Positions 1 to 12,531 of a DNA stretch of 64,000 nt are shown here, piece by piece. The notes beneath the pieces are model-generated. The model did no database searches. It was not told where the DNA came from and was given only the letters and a program-made list of their open reading frames with translations. The stretch covers positions 63,556,523 to 63,620,522 of the forward strand of contig CM057228.1 in assembly GCA_029891385.1 (NCBI GenBank). Reading direction: 5' to 3'. This DNA is from Erythroxylum novogranatense. Taxonomy: Eukaryota > Streptophyta > Magnoliopsida > Malpighiales > Erythroxylaceae. Each line of letters begins with the position of its first letter. Within the stretch, counting starts at the first letter, position 1. Position numbers and translations under genes: made by a program.

Positions 1-133
1 CTCGAAATTCAGATCTGATCCGAAGAATTGCGGATACGGAGGTAACGGCTAGTATGTAACGGTCATGTAATGGTTAACAAAAAAAACGGCTAGTAACGGT
101 CAAAAACGGCTAGTTAATAGTACAAAAATGTTC

Positions 134-142
134 TATAAATAG
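134..142 (+). promoter_or_regulatory. TATA box, TATAAATAG
   Basis: A textbook plant TATA box, about 95 bases before the ATG of the small ORF at 228. It is preceded at 45-115 by short repeats built on AACGGCTAGT and AACGGTC. From memory, such motifs occur upstream of DNA-transposon genes in plants (PIF/Harbinger or hAT), but nothing here proves that origin. Confidence 0.5.
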
Positions 143-227
143 AGATCATGCCTTCCTCATTACTTCATCCCTACACATTTTTTCTTTCTTACCTCAAAAT
201 TTCTTCTAGACGAAACCAAATTTCAAA

Positions 228-395
228 ATGTTATCCGCTATCGCATGCTTTTGTGTAATTCTTATCATGATGTATCTTTATCTCGTTCTTAATATTAGTG
301 TCGAGCTAAATGAAGCTCGCACTTTTTTTTTCTTCTTAGCATTTCCTATGATCCTTCTGTTGCTTATTGGCATAGCCTTTGAGCAAGGCATGTAA
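228..395 (+). CDS. Small hydrophobic ORF, 55 aa, function unknown
   Basis: An ATG-to-TAA frame of 55 codons. Two strongly hydrophobic stretches, about residues 2-24 (rich in Ile, Leu, Met, Phe) and 33-51 (Phe/Leu/Ile-rich), flank a short polar linker with Glu, Asn, Glu and Arg. This would suit a two-pass membrane peptide. A TATA box lies at 134-142 and the stretch between is a plausible AT/CT-rich 5' leader. I recognise no family. A T-rich tract followed by CTTCTTAG at 331-339 resembles a 3' splice site, so the true product could be spliced. The frame lies in or beside a transposable element and may be chance or a remnant; no ribosome-level evidence can be drawn from sequence. Confidence 0.3.
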   Translation: MLSAIACFCVILIMMYLYLVLNISVELNEARTFFFFLAFPMILLLLIGIAFEQGM

Positions 396-1876
396 TTTTT
401 TTTCATAAGGGAAAAATAAATGTTTTACTTTCACTTTCGGAATCAATAACGCCAATATCAAATCCTATTCTACCTCGTACCAAATGCATCTAATACCACC
501 AAATATCATAGCAAAGCACGATAGCCACAAAACCAATGTTTACATAATCATACCTGTCATCAGTCAAAAGGTTCAATTCATATCTTGCGATCATTAATCT
601 CATCTTTCACGTATTCCCTCTTGTAAAATCACACAACAATGTGATCAAAGAAACCTAATATCAGATATCATCTTATGATCGATCATATAACTCGTCACCT
701 TATTCCACCAATTTCGACATACGATACACGCATCTCCTCCAACACATTACATTCACATCGCTACAGTGGTAATACAATTAACTCATGTGTCTTCTATACA
801 GCATCAAATACACACAAACGTACCAGGATAGTACTCATTCAAACAATTCATAAACCTTCAGTTCTTTTATTCATTGACTCCGTATCGTATTCAATTCTAT
901 CAATACCGCAAACTATCCGACATGTGTCACTACACCTACTGTGTCTCCAAGCTTTCAAAGCTATGGCAGTAAGTTTTATCAACTAATCACCTCACGCGAC
1001 ATCATTTGTCTCTATGCATACAAACTGTTTTTTTTCTCTTCATTCCTGCAAAACATGAATGATTTCACCCAAGTTCACTTATCAACATTTGTTCTCAATT
1101 GATCTTGGACAAGACTTCTCTTTTCTTCGTTCCTTATTTCTATCTCATCTTTCGATTGTCATTTATTTCGTCTTCCATAAGTATACATAAATTTTGAATC
1201 TCTCCCACTTAGAAACTGAACCATTCCAATCTTTTGCCACAAATTTGACAATATCTCAAAATGCACCAAAATTGATCTTAAGAATCACACTTTCAAACTA
1301 GTATTCTTATTTTAACTTTGCCATTTTTTCTTTTTCGAAAATCGGCAAAGATAACTGGCTGTATTTTATCCAGCCCAAAAATCTGCAATGATCAAACGCA
1401 CTTCTATAATGCTCACACAATAACCAGAATCATCGGACCTCCCGTCCGGAATCCAACATCAGCAAACAACGCAATGCTATACCGAACACGTTATTTGACA
1501 TCTTAGCTTCCTGAACTAAAAATACATATCGAAAATCAAACTCGTACTTCTTGAACATACAGACCTAACTCCGTCTAACCATAATAAGCATGTGTCCATG
1601 CACGTTCAACAGTCTATTCAACTTTCCATGTCTGAATCGCATCAATTCAGACACTTACGATATGTAACCATCATGACATTCTACTATCGAACCCATTCTT
1701 ATAATCTTATCCAGAATCACAAATTCTTAACTACCTCATCAACAGTCTTATGAATCTTTTCATACGGACATTCTAGAACCAAAACATGGGACAAACCGCA
1801 TTAGGCCAGACACAACTCTTCTATTCAAATACAAGCAATAGTTAAGTGCTGGTTAAACCAGAATCGCCTAAACCAT
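396..1876 (-). other. Internal region of element D, no coding potential seen
   Basis: AT-rich, stop-filled sequence with no recognisable protein motif. The part at about 1335-1460 is alignable by eye with a piece of the C-family LTR (for example 55736-55862 and 17290-17410). It carries the same hairpin, with CGGAC/GTCCG arms at 1434-1448. The rest matches the internal sequence of element B in patches. Confidence 0.55.
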
Positions 1877-1888
1877 GCTCTGATACCA
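1877..1888 (-). other. Primer-binding site of element D
   Basis: On the minus strand it reads TGGTATCAGAGC, complementary to the 3' end of plant initiator Met-tRNA. It lies five bases from the LTR end at 1894, the usual arrangement for priming of minus-strand DNA synthesis. Confidence 0.85.
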
Positions 1889-2361
1889 AAAGATGTAACA
1901 CCCAAATACCCCCTGGGAGGATATATGGATGCCACCCAATACAGTACAATCAAATCAAACTAGTTTACACACAACATCTCAAACAGTGCTTACAATACAT
2001 CACATCATACTGTCAGAAACAGAAATTCAAAGTTATTACAGGCCAAAAAATGTACACTAAAAACATGTTCAACAATACAAAAATAGACTCCTTTGGCCAA
2101 TGCAGTTGACTCGTCCAAGTCTTTAAACTCTTCGCTCTGAACCTACACGGGGCAAATCCATCGTGCTAAGCATATAGCTTAGTGAGTAATAACTAATCTA
2201 TCTTAACCGATTTCAGAAAACAGAAAGAATTCATTTCGTAATGATTTGTATACTAAGCGAGCGGCAAAACACGGAGATCCTTGAATCGAATAATCAATCG
2301 ATATCGTAATACGAACAAATCAAACTATATAGCCATGAGCGAAGTGGGTAACGGACTTATA

Positions 2362-2453
2362 CAGAGAGACCAAGTCTCGACATCAAGTGTCTCAGAGAGA
2401 CCAAGTCTCGACACAAAGTGTCTCAGAGAGATCAAGTCTCGACACAAATGTGT
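2362..2453. repeat. Three-copy 31-bp minisatellite in the D LTR
   Basis: Three near-identical units each containing CAGAGAGACCAAGTCTCGAC. The inner GAGAC...GTCTC arms can pair, so each unit can fold as a small hairpin. Confidence 0.8.
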
Positions 2454-2999
2454 CCATGAAGCATTGCAGACCCTTCTAGGCATGCCTATTTACCACAACT
2501 AGGACTTAATAGTTTTTACAATGAACAAGATCATTTCGGTCATTCATGTGCAATAAAATGAACACTTCCAATAAAATAATCATGCAATAATCTCCTCGGA
2601 CGTTCATTGTCCTAATAAGACACAATCAAGATAAGACACACACGAGCACTTTCGGACATTCATTGTCCTAGGAAGACACAATCGATGCAGAACAAATCAA
2701 AGTGAGACCGTCCGGATCTCTTACTACGTAACATTGACTGTGTTACTCATTATTTATCAAATTATTGACATTCTTGAAAGTCCCGATTACTAACTCAGAC
2801 ATTTATCAAGACATTCTTGAAAGTCCCGACATCGACCTTAAATCGCTTCTTACTATTTATTGCCTCGAAGTCCCGGCAATATCTGGCAGTGGTCGTTCCT
2901 CTATAATACAGATACAAATTATTATTGTGCATACTTACTGTATGCTAAATGAATATGATGCATGTTCATGCAAATTTTCAGGATTCTTTTACTGTTTAA

Positions 3000-3150
3000 A
3001 AATACGTATTACTATTCACAAATACATATTCTTACTGTTCACAAATACGTACGGGTACAGTTCACAAATACGTACGTTCACTATTCACTATTCACTATGC
3101 ACTATTTACTATTCACTATTCACTATTCACTGTTCATCACTATGCTGCAC
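3000..3150. repeat. Simple repeats in the D LTR
   Basis: About four copies of TTCACAAATACGTA-like units run into about nine copies of CACTATT-like heptamers. These open reading frames on the plus strand by chance; no gene is supported here. Confidence 0.8.
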
Positions 3151-3817
3151 TATTCATCATCTTCTTCGACCTCCGAAACTTTCTTCTTTTCTTTTTATTT
3201 GTTTTTTCACTTTCCTTTATTTTCTTCTCAATTCTTCTCAATTCTTTTAGCATCATCACTTAAAAACTAACCTGTTTAACAAATCTAACCTATCAGAATC
3301 ATCTAAATCGTCAAATATTATAGATCTAAAAATTTCTTTTACCAATATCAGTTCTCATCCGACTATCTTTATAAAAGACAGGAACAGACCATAGATTCAT
3401 TATCAAAAGGACTAACCTCGTGATCTGCAGCAGAAAAGCAGATCGAAATCAGACTGACAGAGCGGCGAAACAACACCGATGAACGCTATCGGTTCTGTCT
3501 CAAAATAATTAATCAACCCTTATATATTCGTATTGGATGAATAGTTAATTACCTAAAAACACACTTATGAATTCTTCTATCAAATAAATACCCAGACGTT
3601 TCAAACAACTTCCAAAAATTTACCAAAATTCCGTCAGAAAATAATGACTCGCAAAATAATTTGAAGTATACAAAAATGTTTGTATATACAAAAATTAGTA
3701 AAATTATCTTAATACAGTTCGAAAAATGCCATAAATGCATGCCAAAATGTCAAAGAGACATAACATAAATCGGACTAAATTTGCTTAATATGCTAACCCC
3801 TAATTTGGGGCGTTACA

Positions 3818-6808
3818 TTTCGATCCTAACAGGATGTACTGTACATTCCCAAGATAGCGGGTCATGCGATCGTGAGAATGAGGGGGTGCGAAATCGAACT
3901 CCTAAACCACTTCATGGGCACCGGAGAAAGCTATCGAGGGAGACGAGGTAATTGACTCTACGGAGGGACTGACCAAACCCATACAATTCACATATTCATG
4001 CTTAAAACAAGATTGCTCAAGGCACTTTTCAAAATTTCGCATTTTCATGTCGTGTCTTACTAGACACGATTACATTCACTAAGCACATAATTTCATATGT
4101 CATGCTGCAAAATACAAATTCACCAATCAATTTCTTACAAATTCACAATCATTTTATATAACAATCATATTCAATAACTCAATTAATCGTATATCATTCA
4201 AATGCATAAAAAGAGTGCAAGTATTTTTTCAACCCACAATCAATATATATTAATGCATAAACAGCATGGTTCACATTTTTCAAAATGCGAAAACACAATT
4301 TTCATAAATCTTGTATTCTCAAATTTTCTACAATTTTCCCAAATCATTTTCAAACATTTTAACGTAAATCTTTAAATAATTATTTTCAAATCCTTTGAAA
4401 ACATAATTTCAAAATATTATTCTTTTCTTGATTTTCAAAATCACATAATTTACTCATGATTCAAAATATAAATACATCACCCACCTCGAATTGACGCTAA
4501 TACTTTGCCCAAAGCATCGAATCTCCAAATTCCTTCTTCTTTCCTCAACTTTAAAATTTCCTAAGTCATAATTATCCTAAATAAATATCATAATTCACTT
4601 AATTCTTCAAATTGGACTTAGAAAACACCAATTCCATATAAAATCAATCTATCTAAATCATAAATTCCAAAATTCCCCAAATCTTAAAATTGGCCTAAAC
4701 CAATTTATCCAAATTCAATACCATAAAATACAATTTCTTCAAAATTAACTTCATATTCCACAAACCCATATCATTATCTATAATTCTACACCAAAATTTT
4801 ACAAAATTCTTAATCACAAAATTAAGCCTAAACCTTAATCAAATTTCCATCCAAAATTAAACACAACCTAAAGCATATTTATCAAAATCAACTTCATAAA
4901 TCACAAACCCAAGTCCTTATCCATGTTTCTAAACCAAAAATTCATCAAAATCTTAAAGCTCAAAATTTCCTCTTACCTCATTTCTCCTCCAATTTTTGAA
5001 TTTTTTGGCTCATGAAGATGCTCTCTTCATTCTCCATCCATTTCCTTCTTGAAAAAATCCCAAAAGCCTTAAGAATCAAGTAGAAAAATGGAAACTTACC
5101 TTTCTCCCTCTTCTTTTCTCCATAACCGAATTCTTCTACATCTTTCTTCTTCTTCTTATTTCTCTTCTCCTTTATTCTCATTTCCAGTCTAAATCGTGGC
5201 CTTATAATGCTTCAAACGACACCTCATCATGTGTTTAAAGCCATGTCATTTAAAATGTGATAAAAAGACCAAAATGCCCCTAACATGTTACTTTATGTCA
5301 TGCCTACTTGCGGGTTGATTCGCACTATCAATTTGAAGGAATTTTTCAAAACTTCCTTCTAGATAAATGTTCCTCTCAATCATATGAATCCAACGCCACC
5401 AACCGCGCTCAATTCGGATCAGAAACGAAGACGTTATAGCCAAAATAGTATCGGACCTTCACAAAATTCGAGACTGAACATTAACATAACTTCATTCCAG
5501 AAATTAACAATCTTAGGGATGAATTTAAATTTCGATCCCTTCACAAGAATTGTAGCCCTATATCTTAACTTTATTTTCCCTCAAGAATCAACTCAATCGG
5601 AATTGTACCACTCCCGAAAATCGCAAAATACTGAACCATGTTCAGAAAATTATCCAACTTATAACCTATAACCAAATCTCTTACTTTGGTTCAATCAATC
5701 TCTTTCCATTTAATCTCCTAAAAATCATAATTCTTCAAGAAAATGAAATTAATCGTCTTAGGAATCCAACGCTTCGAGAATCAAATCAATCGGATGTCGG
5801 ACGAAGGAATTATAAGCAAAAGATTACGAAAGGGATCGGATAAAGAAACGAAGTAACGGAACTTCAAAACCAAACTTTTCAAAAATCATATCTCTCGATC
5901 CCCAACTCAGAATTTGACAAATTTGGTGTCAATAAAAAGATCAAAGGAAGCTCTACAACTTTCCTAAGTACTCAAAATCAAATTAGGTCTCGAAAAAGGT
6001 CAAAATCTCAATCAAAGATTCTGTCCAAAACAGCTTTTCCTAAACGACTTCCAATTTTTAATCGCTCATAACTCCTAGCCTCGATATCAAAAAATTGCAA
6101 ACTTCATATCAATGGAAAGATAAAAACATCATCTAAAACTTTCATGAAGATCACGTACTCTAATTCAAACTAAATCCATACCACGAGTGGCCTCGAAGCA
6201 TAGAACACACAAATCTATACTTAATAGCATTTTCAAAACAAAGCATATCTTCAGAAAATCACATCTTTCAATCCCGACATCGAAAAATAGCAAACTTTAT
6301 GTCTACAAAAAGCTCTCGACAGAGGCTACAATGTTCATATTGATCACTTTCTTGAATTTTGCCTAAATCAAAAAGTCAACTTTTTCCTCAAAAAGTCAAA
6401 CTTCAAGCAAACTTTGACTGATCATAACTCTCACTCCCGATATCAAAAAATATCAAACTTTATGGTTACAGAAAGCTCTTGACATAAACTACAAATTTTC
6501 AGAAGATAATTTTCTCAAATTCTCCTAAAATCAAAAAGTCAACTCCCAAAGTCAAAATTTCTAAATTCTTCAAATTTTCACACTTTTTCTTTTTAATTCT
6601 TGCTATTTAACTTCATTTCAATCAACTCATCCACTTGAACTTTTATAAACCATACCAATCTCCACAATTATCAAATACATTAACATCCAATAATGCTTTT
6701 CTCATAAGTTTCCTTAAAGCATACATACAACATATATATATATATATATAACACTTATTTTATATCATTTCTTATTTCTTAATTTCACTTAAAAATCGGG
6801 ATCCAACA
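3818..6808 (-). mobile_element. Truncated C-family LTR
   Basis: Alignable by eye with the LTRs of element C. Its left part corresponds to the hairpin module at about 17930-18130, then the AT-rich body, then the run of AAAAGTCAA-type sentences, ending in GGATCCAACA. The left end is lost at the D insertion. This LTR is more diverged from the others than they are from each other, so it is probably an older copy. A TA dinucleotide run lies at 6732-6751. No coding region is seen. Confidence 0.7.
6732..6751. repeat. (TA)n microsatellite
   Basis: About ten TA units in a row inside the truncated LTR. Confidence 0.9.
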
Positions 6809-6887
6809 TTAACATAAATCTTTCTAGTTAAAACCCCTAGGATTGTATTATTGATTTATGAATTCTGCTATTAGGTTTGACCTTAAT
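6809..6887. other. Short pre-insertion sequence left of element A
   Basis: Unassigned AT-rich bases between the C-family LTR and element A. The last five (6883-6887, TTAAT) are repeated at 43835-43839 as the target duplication of A, so this piece was originally continuous with 43840 onward. Confidence 0.7.
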
Positions 6888-7293
6888 TGTTGGACCCCGC
6901 TGTCGGAGCCCAACATCGGACATAAGAGCGTGGTGCTGTATGCGTGGGATGAAACATAATAATTAAGCGATTAAGGAAAAGACCATTGAAAGCTCGATGA
7001 ACACACCTTGAACAAACTCAAAACTTGCTTTCATGATTAAAATGACATATCCATAATCATTAATATCCAAAAGATGAGTTTTACAAAGCTTTACTAACAT
7101 TTCAAATCAAATTACAATCTTTGAGTTCAACTGCCAAAATACAAAAATACACTTGAACTAATAAAACTTGCAATGTAACTAAAGCCTTGACTTCCAAAAA
7201 GACATCATAACAAAAAGAAAACGGAGTGCTGCCATAACTCTTGACTCACTCGGTCTCTTGCTCGTCACCTGAATGGGGGAGATTAGAGGGGGT

Positions 7294-7307
7294 GAGCTAT
7301 AAAGCTC
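7294..7307 (-). other. Conserved LTR hairpin, GAGCT type
   Basis: GAGCT and AGCTC arms around a four-base loop. Equivalent hairpins occur at the same relative place in the C LTRs (17650-17663), the solo LTR (56199-56211) and F (63449-63462). Confidence 0.6.
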
Positions 7308-7525
7308 GTGGGAACATATTCTTAATACAGAAATAAGCAAAAGTAATCAAAATAACTCATTGTCGTGGTACTTGTTGAAATCATAGCAATTGATCATGCT
7401 TGTGTCATTATCTTGAAAAGATTGAATCTTGAACAATTCATGATGAATGAAACATAACAACCGATCATAAAACACATAACATAACATAACATGATGGTTT
7501 GGGTTAGTCCCTGATTCATGACGTA

Positions 7526-7557
7526 CTACACACTCCCATCGAAATGGTTATGTGTAG
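7526..7557 (-). other. Conserved two-tier LTR hairpin
   Basis: Outer 7-bp stem CTACACA/TGTGTAG, three-base internal loops on both sides, inner 4-bp stem CCAT/ATGG and loop CGAA. The same architecture with different paired bases is found in C (17940-17970 and 17987-18017), the solo LTR (56519-56549 and 56566-56596) and F (63204-63234). The other A LTR (42253-42284) has one inner mismatch. Confidence 0.65.
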
Positions 7558-8275
7558 ACGTAGTTTCGTGAGGGAATCCTTGTGAGAAACCCTGTGCCAC
7601 TTGCGGGCAGGCGGGAGAAGCCTTTTCATGAGTCAATGTGCACTTGACTGTTCGTGAGGGACATACCGCAAACCCACATAACATGCATGATTCAATGCCT
7701 TGTAACCGTGATTGCCAAACTGGCACTTGCTTGTAAAATTGCTTCTCATATATTTCATAAAACATGAATTCATGTGTATGTATTCGTGAAAGGAGAAAAA
7801 CCCCTTTTGAAAACCTTCTTAATAACCATGAATGCAAATCATATAGCGAAATATAATCATTCATAATAGCATGTAATGCAATCATTGATGATGTAATTTA
7901 AAGCATTAAATCTTTCTTGATTTTAACAAAACAATGAGTACTTATTTACTCTATTATAAAAATGAACCCACCTGAATTCCTTGCTTGTTCTTGCCTAGGA
8001 ATGAGTTTCCTCTTAAACCTCTTGCTCCTCTTGCCTCACTTGATTTCCTAACATAAGAACCAAAATCCCATTCAATAACTCATGCTGAAACAATATTTCC
8101 ATTCTTAACTTCCATCCAAAATTTCATATCCTTAAAGACGGATTCAGAACTTCTTTTCTTCACGAAACTTATAGCGCAATGTCTCTAGTTTACAACGCCT
8201 AAAAAATCACCTCAATTAGACCTCAATAAGAAAATATATGCTCAAAACACTAAAATACATCTTTGCTGAAAAACT

Positions 8276-8458
8276 GGGCGCTCGCCGCGACGAAGGCTCG
8301 CTCGTCGCGACGTGCGGCCCGCTCCTCGTCGCGATGTCCCAGCTCGCCGCGACGTCCGACCTGCTGCTCATCGTGACGTGTATAAATTTCTCACGTCGCG
8401 ACGTGCATACCTTCCTCGCACGCCGCGGCGTGTTCTTGAGCACGTTGCGAAGTGCGGG
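8276..8458. repeat. GC-rich CGCGACG repeat tract in the A LTR
   Basis: Irregular repeats of CTCGTCGCGACGTGC-like units with many GTCGCGAC palindromes in otherwise AT-rich DNA. The partner LTR has the same tract at about 43003-43188. Frames opening here on both strands are not genes. Confidence 0.8.
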
Positions 8459-9095
8459 TCTGGAAACACTCCCGAAACCCATTTTTCTTACATTTTCTCA
8501 CTTCAATCCCTCTCTTTTGCACAACCAACACATGTAAACCTTGATTCATGCCTTATTCTTCAGTTCTAAACTCATTCTAACAACCCAAAGATTCAACCCA
8601 TTTTTTCGAAAAACCCTAAACTTTCTATTCTAGCTCATGCAACTCTAATCTTGAGGTTTAATCCACTCAAACAAGATGGAAAGAGCTTAACTTACCTGAT
8701 GAATGCTTCAAAACGTTCGAAAATCACCAAACCTAGCTTCCTCTTTTTCTTCTTCTTCTCGCTCTCTTCCACGATGCTCTCTTCTCTTCTTCCTCTCTTC
8801 TTCTTATTTTCCTTTCTTTTTCTTAACTCCTTAAGCCTACAAGAATGAGCAAGGACTAAAATGCCCCTTTATGCAAACCTTAAACCTCTTACCCTTAAGT
8901 GATCTTCCATGTTTGCCCTCATACATTTTACCCTTATACACTTTTATTCTTCCATTACCACTTATTCCACACTAGTCTCAATTTAATCTTAATTTCCACT
9001 AACACTTCCACTAAAAATCAAACTATGAAATAATTAATACTATCAACTTGGTTCATACTTAACAACATTAAGAAAAACAAATTTGGGGCCCAACA

Positions 9096-9109
9096 TTTCT
9101 CCCCCTCTT
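9096..9109 (-). other. Polypurine tract of element A
   Basis: On the minus strand it reads AAGAGGGGGAGAAA directly against the 3' LTR start, the expected plus-strand primer site. Confidence 0.85.
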
Positions 9110-12100
9110 AAAAGAAATTTCGTCCTCGAAATTTACCTGAATCATCGAAGAGACTTGGATACTTCTCCTTCACAGCGTCCAATGGCTCCCACGTGGCTTC
9201 TTCCACTGAATGGTTCCTCCACAGAACTTTAACTAACTGTACTGTCTTATTCCCGAGGACCTTCTCCTTTGTGTCCAAGATCTCTACTGGAATTTCCTCG
9301 TAGCTCAAATAATCTCTCAACTAAATTTTTGTAGCCTGAATGACATGAGAAGGATCTGATCTATACCTCCTCAGCATGGAAACATGAAAAATATCATGAA
9401 TCTGAGACAATTCTGGCGGCAACGCCAACCTGTAAGCTAATGGACCGATCCTCTCAAGAATCTCATAAGGAACCACATATCTTGGACTCAACTTGCCTTT
9501 CTTGCCAAACCTCATTACTCCCTTCCAAGGAGACGTCTTGAGGATCACTTTCTCACCGACTTCATATTCCATCTCCTTCCGATGAGCATCAGTGTAACTC
9601 TTCATCCTATCCTGAGCTGCCTTAAGCCGCTGCTTAACCATATTGACTTTATCAACAGTCATCTGGATCAATTCTGGTCCAACCAGTTTCTGCTCTCCCT
9701 CTTCATCCCAACATAACGGAGTCCTACACCTCCTTCCATACAAAGCCTCATATGGAGCCATCTGAATGCTCGAATGGTACGAATTATTGTAAGCAAATTC
9801 GACCAATGGCAAATGCTCGTACCAAGCTCCCTTGAAATCCATCACACATGATTTGAGCATTCTCTCAAGTGTCCGAATGGTCCTCTCAGATTGACCATCC
9901 GTCTGAGGGTGAAATATCGTACTAAAATGCAGCTTAGTACCTAAGGCTTCCTGCAAGCTTCCCCAAAATCTCGAAGTGAACCGAGGATCCCTGTCAGAAA
10001 TTATGGAATTTGGAATTCCATGCAATCTCACTACCTCATCAATGTACTTCTTTGCCAACACATGCAAAGAATCAGTCTGCTTGATTGCCAGAAAATGGGA
10101 TGACTTCGTCAACCTATCCATAATGACCCATATGGCATCATGATTCCTGCTGGTCTTGGGCAAACCCATCAGAAAATCCATGGTTACTCTTTGCCACTTC
10201 CACTCAGGAGTGGACAATGACCTTAACTTGCCTGAAGGCGCCTGGTGTTTAGCCTTGACTTGCTGACACACGAGACACTTACTGACATACTCTGCTACAT
10301 CCCTCTTCATGCCCTTCCACCAAAAATGCTCTATCAAATCCCTGTACATCCTGGTGCTACCTGGGTGCATGGCATAAGGCGCATTATGTGCCTCATCCAA
10401 AATCTCATCCTTAACCTCCCTGTTGTCTGGTATATAGAGTCTGTCCCCCACTGTCATGAGTCCATCATCTCTCACTACTACCTCAGAAACCTTGCCATTC
10501 TGAATTTCCACTCGAAGCTTGCTCAATTTTGCATCCTGTGCTTGCAACTCCCTAACCGTTTCCCTGAGTACCGGCCTCACTTTGAAATTAGCTAGAAGGC
10601 AATTTGGTTCCTCCTGCTTCAAGCTTATCTTAAGCTTGGCCATCTCTTTCAATAAAGGAAGATAAACTGCCTGAACATGGGCAATAGAAGACTTCCTGCT
10701 CAAAGCATCTGCTACGACATTCGCTTTGCCTGGATGGTACTCAATCAATAAATCATAATCCTTGAACAACTCAATCCACCTTCTCTGCCTCAAATTCAAT
10801 TCCTTCTGGCTCAGTAAGTACTTGAGACTCTTGTGATCTGTAAAGATCCTCGTCTGAACCCCATACAGGTAATGCCTCCAAATCTTCAAGGCAAAGATCA
10901 CTGCTGCGAACTCCAAGTCATGAGTTGGATAATTCAACTCAAACAGCTTAAGCTGCCTTGAAGCATATGCTATCACTCTGTCTCCTTGCATCAATACACA
11001 ACCGAGACCCTTCCTCGACGCATCACTGTACACCGTATAGCCCTCATCACCAGAAGGCAAAATTAGAACCGGTGCACTTGTCAACCTGAGCTTGAGCTCC
11101 TCAAAGCTCTTCTGGCATTCATCAGTCCAGACAAACTTCTGATTATTCCTCAATAGCTTAGTCATCGGGGCAGCTATCATGGAGAATCCCTCCACGAACC
11201 TCCTGTAATAACCTGCCAGACCTAGAAAACTCCTCACCTCTGTCACCGTCTTGGGTGCATGCCAATCCATTACTGCTTCAACTTTCCTCGGATCAACATG
11301 TACACCATCTTGCGAGATCACATGTCCAAGGAAAGTTACCTCATGAAGCCAGAACTCACACTTGCTGAACTTGGCATAAAGCTCTCTTTCCCTCAAAGTT
11401 TGCAAAACAATCCTGAGATGCTCCTTATGTTCTCCTTCACTCTTAGAATACACCAAAATGTCATCTATAAAAACTATGACAAACTGATCCAGAAACTCCT
11501 TGAAAACCCTATTCATGAGATCCATGAAAGCAGCTGGAGCATTGGTCAAGCCGAATGGCATAACCAAAAACTCATAATGCCCATACCGAGTCCTGAATGT
11601 TGTCTTGCTTGCATCAGACTCCTTGATCCTGAGTTGATGATAGCCTGACCTTAGACCAATCTTGGAGAAAACCCTAGCTCCCTGCAGCTGGTCAAATAGA
11701 TCATCAATCCGTGGCAAAGGATACTTGTTCTTAATCGTCACCTTATCGAGTCTCCGATAATCAATACACATCCGCCATGATCCATTCTTCTTCTTGACAA
11801 ACAGAATCGGTGCTCCCTAAGGAGACGAACTCTGTCTGACATACCCTTTCTCTAACAGTTCCTCCAACTGTTCCTTCAGCTCCCTCAACTCTGCTGGAGC
11901 CATACTATACGATGGAATCAAAATAGACGCGGTTCCGGGAATCAAGTCAATGGCAAACTCGATTTCCCTCACTGGCGGCAATCCTGGCAATTCATCTGGG
12001 AACACATCTGGGAATTTCCTCACAATCGGGAAATCCTCTAACTTCCCTTCATGCACATCGGCATCCACAACATGCGCCAAGAAAGCTTCACATCCCTGGC

Positions 12101-12531
12101 CCATCATCCTTTCAGCTAACATAGCTGAAATCAGTCTTGACGATGGTGTCTTCCTGTCCCCTCTGAAGATCACCTTCTCACCGTTACCCAAATCGAACTC
12201 TACCTCTTTCCGACCACAATCCAGCTTTGCCAGATTCTTCTCCATAGTATCTATCCCCAGAATAACATCTAACCCTCTAAGGTCTAGCGGTAGTAAGTCC
12301 ACTATCAATCTAGCACCATCGATGAAAAGCTCATAATTTTCATAAACCTGACTGATCACCACATTCCTCCCTAGAGGAGTACTAACAAGCAAGGGCCTAT
12401 CCAACGGTACAGAATTCACAGCATGCAATGCTATGCTTGCAGAAACAAATGAATGCGTGGAACCAGAATCAACCAAAACACTGAACCAAGTAACTGAGCC
12501 ATACCCGTGACAACCTCAGGTGCAGCTGCAG
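9108..12531 (-). pseudogene. Element A pol: protease, RT, RNase H, integrase, chromodomain-like tail
   Basis: Polyprotein that would mature, reverse-transcribe and integrate the element. The protease motif is DSGSTHS (about 12470). The main run (9321-11771) holds RT with FIDD at residues 101-104, and RNase H acidic residues D250, E287, D312 and D354. Its integrase has zinc residues H462, H469, C499, C502 and catalytic D532, D593, E629 with the family's 35-residue spacing between the last two. Downstream comes IFHVSMLR and, past a stop, a chromodomain-like segment (VKVLWRNHSVEEATWEP) ending next to the polypurine tract. Breaks: an in-frame TAG at 11817-11819 where the family has Trp, another TAG at 9321-9323, a TAG about 12570 upstream of the protease, and a one-base shift just before the protease. 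All catalytic residues survive, so the loss is recent, but the copy is not autonomous as it stands. Confidence 0.93.

Larger units (their letters stand above)
1..3817 (-). mobile_element. Element D, partial non-coding LTR retrotransposon
   Basis: Partial element on the minus strand: internal region 1-1893, primer-binding site 1877-1888, 5' LTR 1894-3817. The other LTR lies beyond the left edge. No gag or pol motif is readable in the internal part, which is AT-rich and full of stops. Stretches of it resemble the internal region of element B: around 426-480 like 34376-34440, and around 940-975 like 35281-35320. D and B are therefore related non-autonomous families. D is inserted into a C-family LTR that resumes at 3818. 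Its target duplication cannot be checked because the left end is missing. Confidence 0.75.
1894..3817 (-). mobile_element. LTR of element D (5' LTR, 1.92 kb)
   Basis: Starts TGTAACACCC and ends GGGGCGTTACA, so the ends are inverted TGTAAC/GTTACA. Direction is given by the adjacent PBS at 1877-1888. It contains a CTAAGC/GCTTAG hairpin (2166-2182), a threefold 31-bp repeat (2362-2453), a repeated TTCATTGTCCTA unit (about 2590-2690), and short tandem repeats of TTCACAAATACGTA and ACTATTC (about 3000-3150). The partner LTR is outside the window. Confidence 0.85.
6888..9095 (-). mobile_element. 3' LTR of element A (2208 bp)
   Basis: Near-identical partner of 41615-43834. It carries the conserved hairpins at 7294-7307, 7526-7557 and 7632-7648 and the GC-rich CGCGACG tract at 8276-8458. 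No protein-coding gene is supported; the open frames seen are by-products of the GC tract and hairpin module. Confidence 0.93.

Noticed and set aside
2765..3270. Hydrophobic frames in the D LTR
   Set aside because: Driven by ACTATTC and TTCACAAATACGTA tandem repeats.
8216..8569. Arg/Ala-rich open frames on both strands (also 39526-39857 and 42943-43296)
   Set aside because: They lie wholly in the GC-rich LTR tracts and are explained by CGCGACG repeats.
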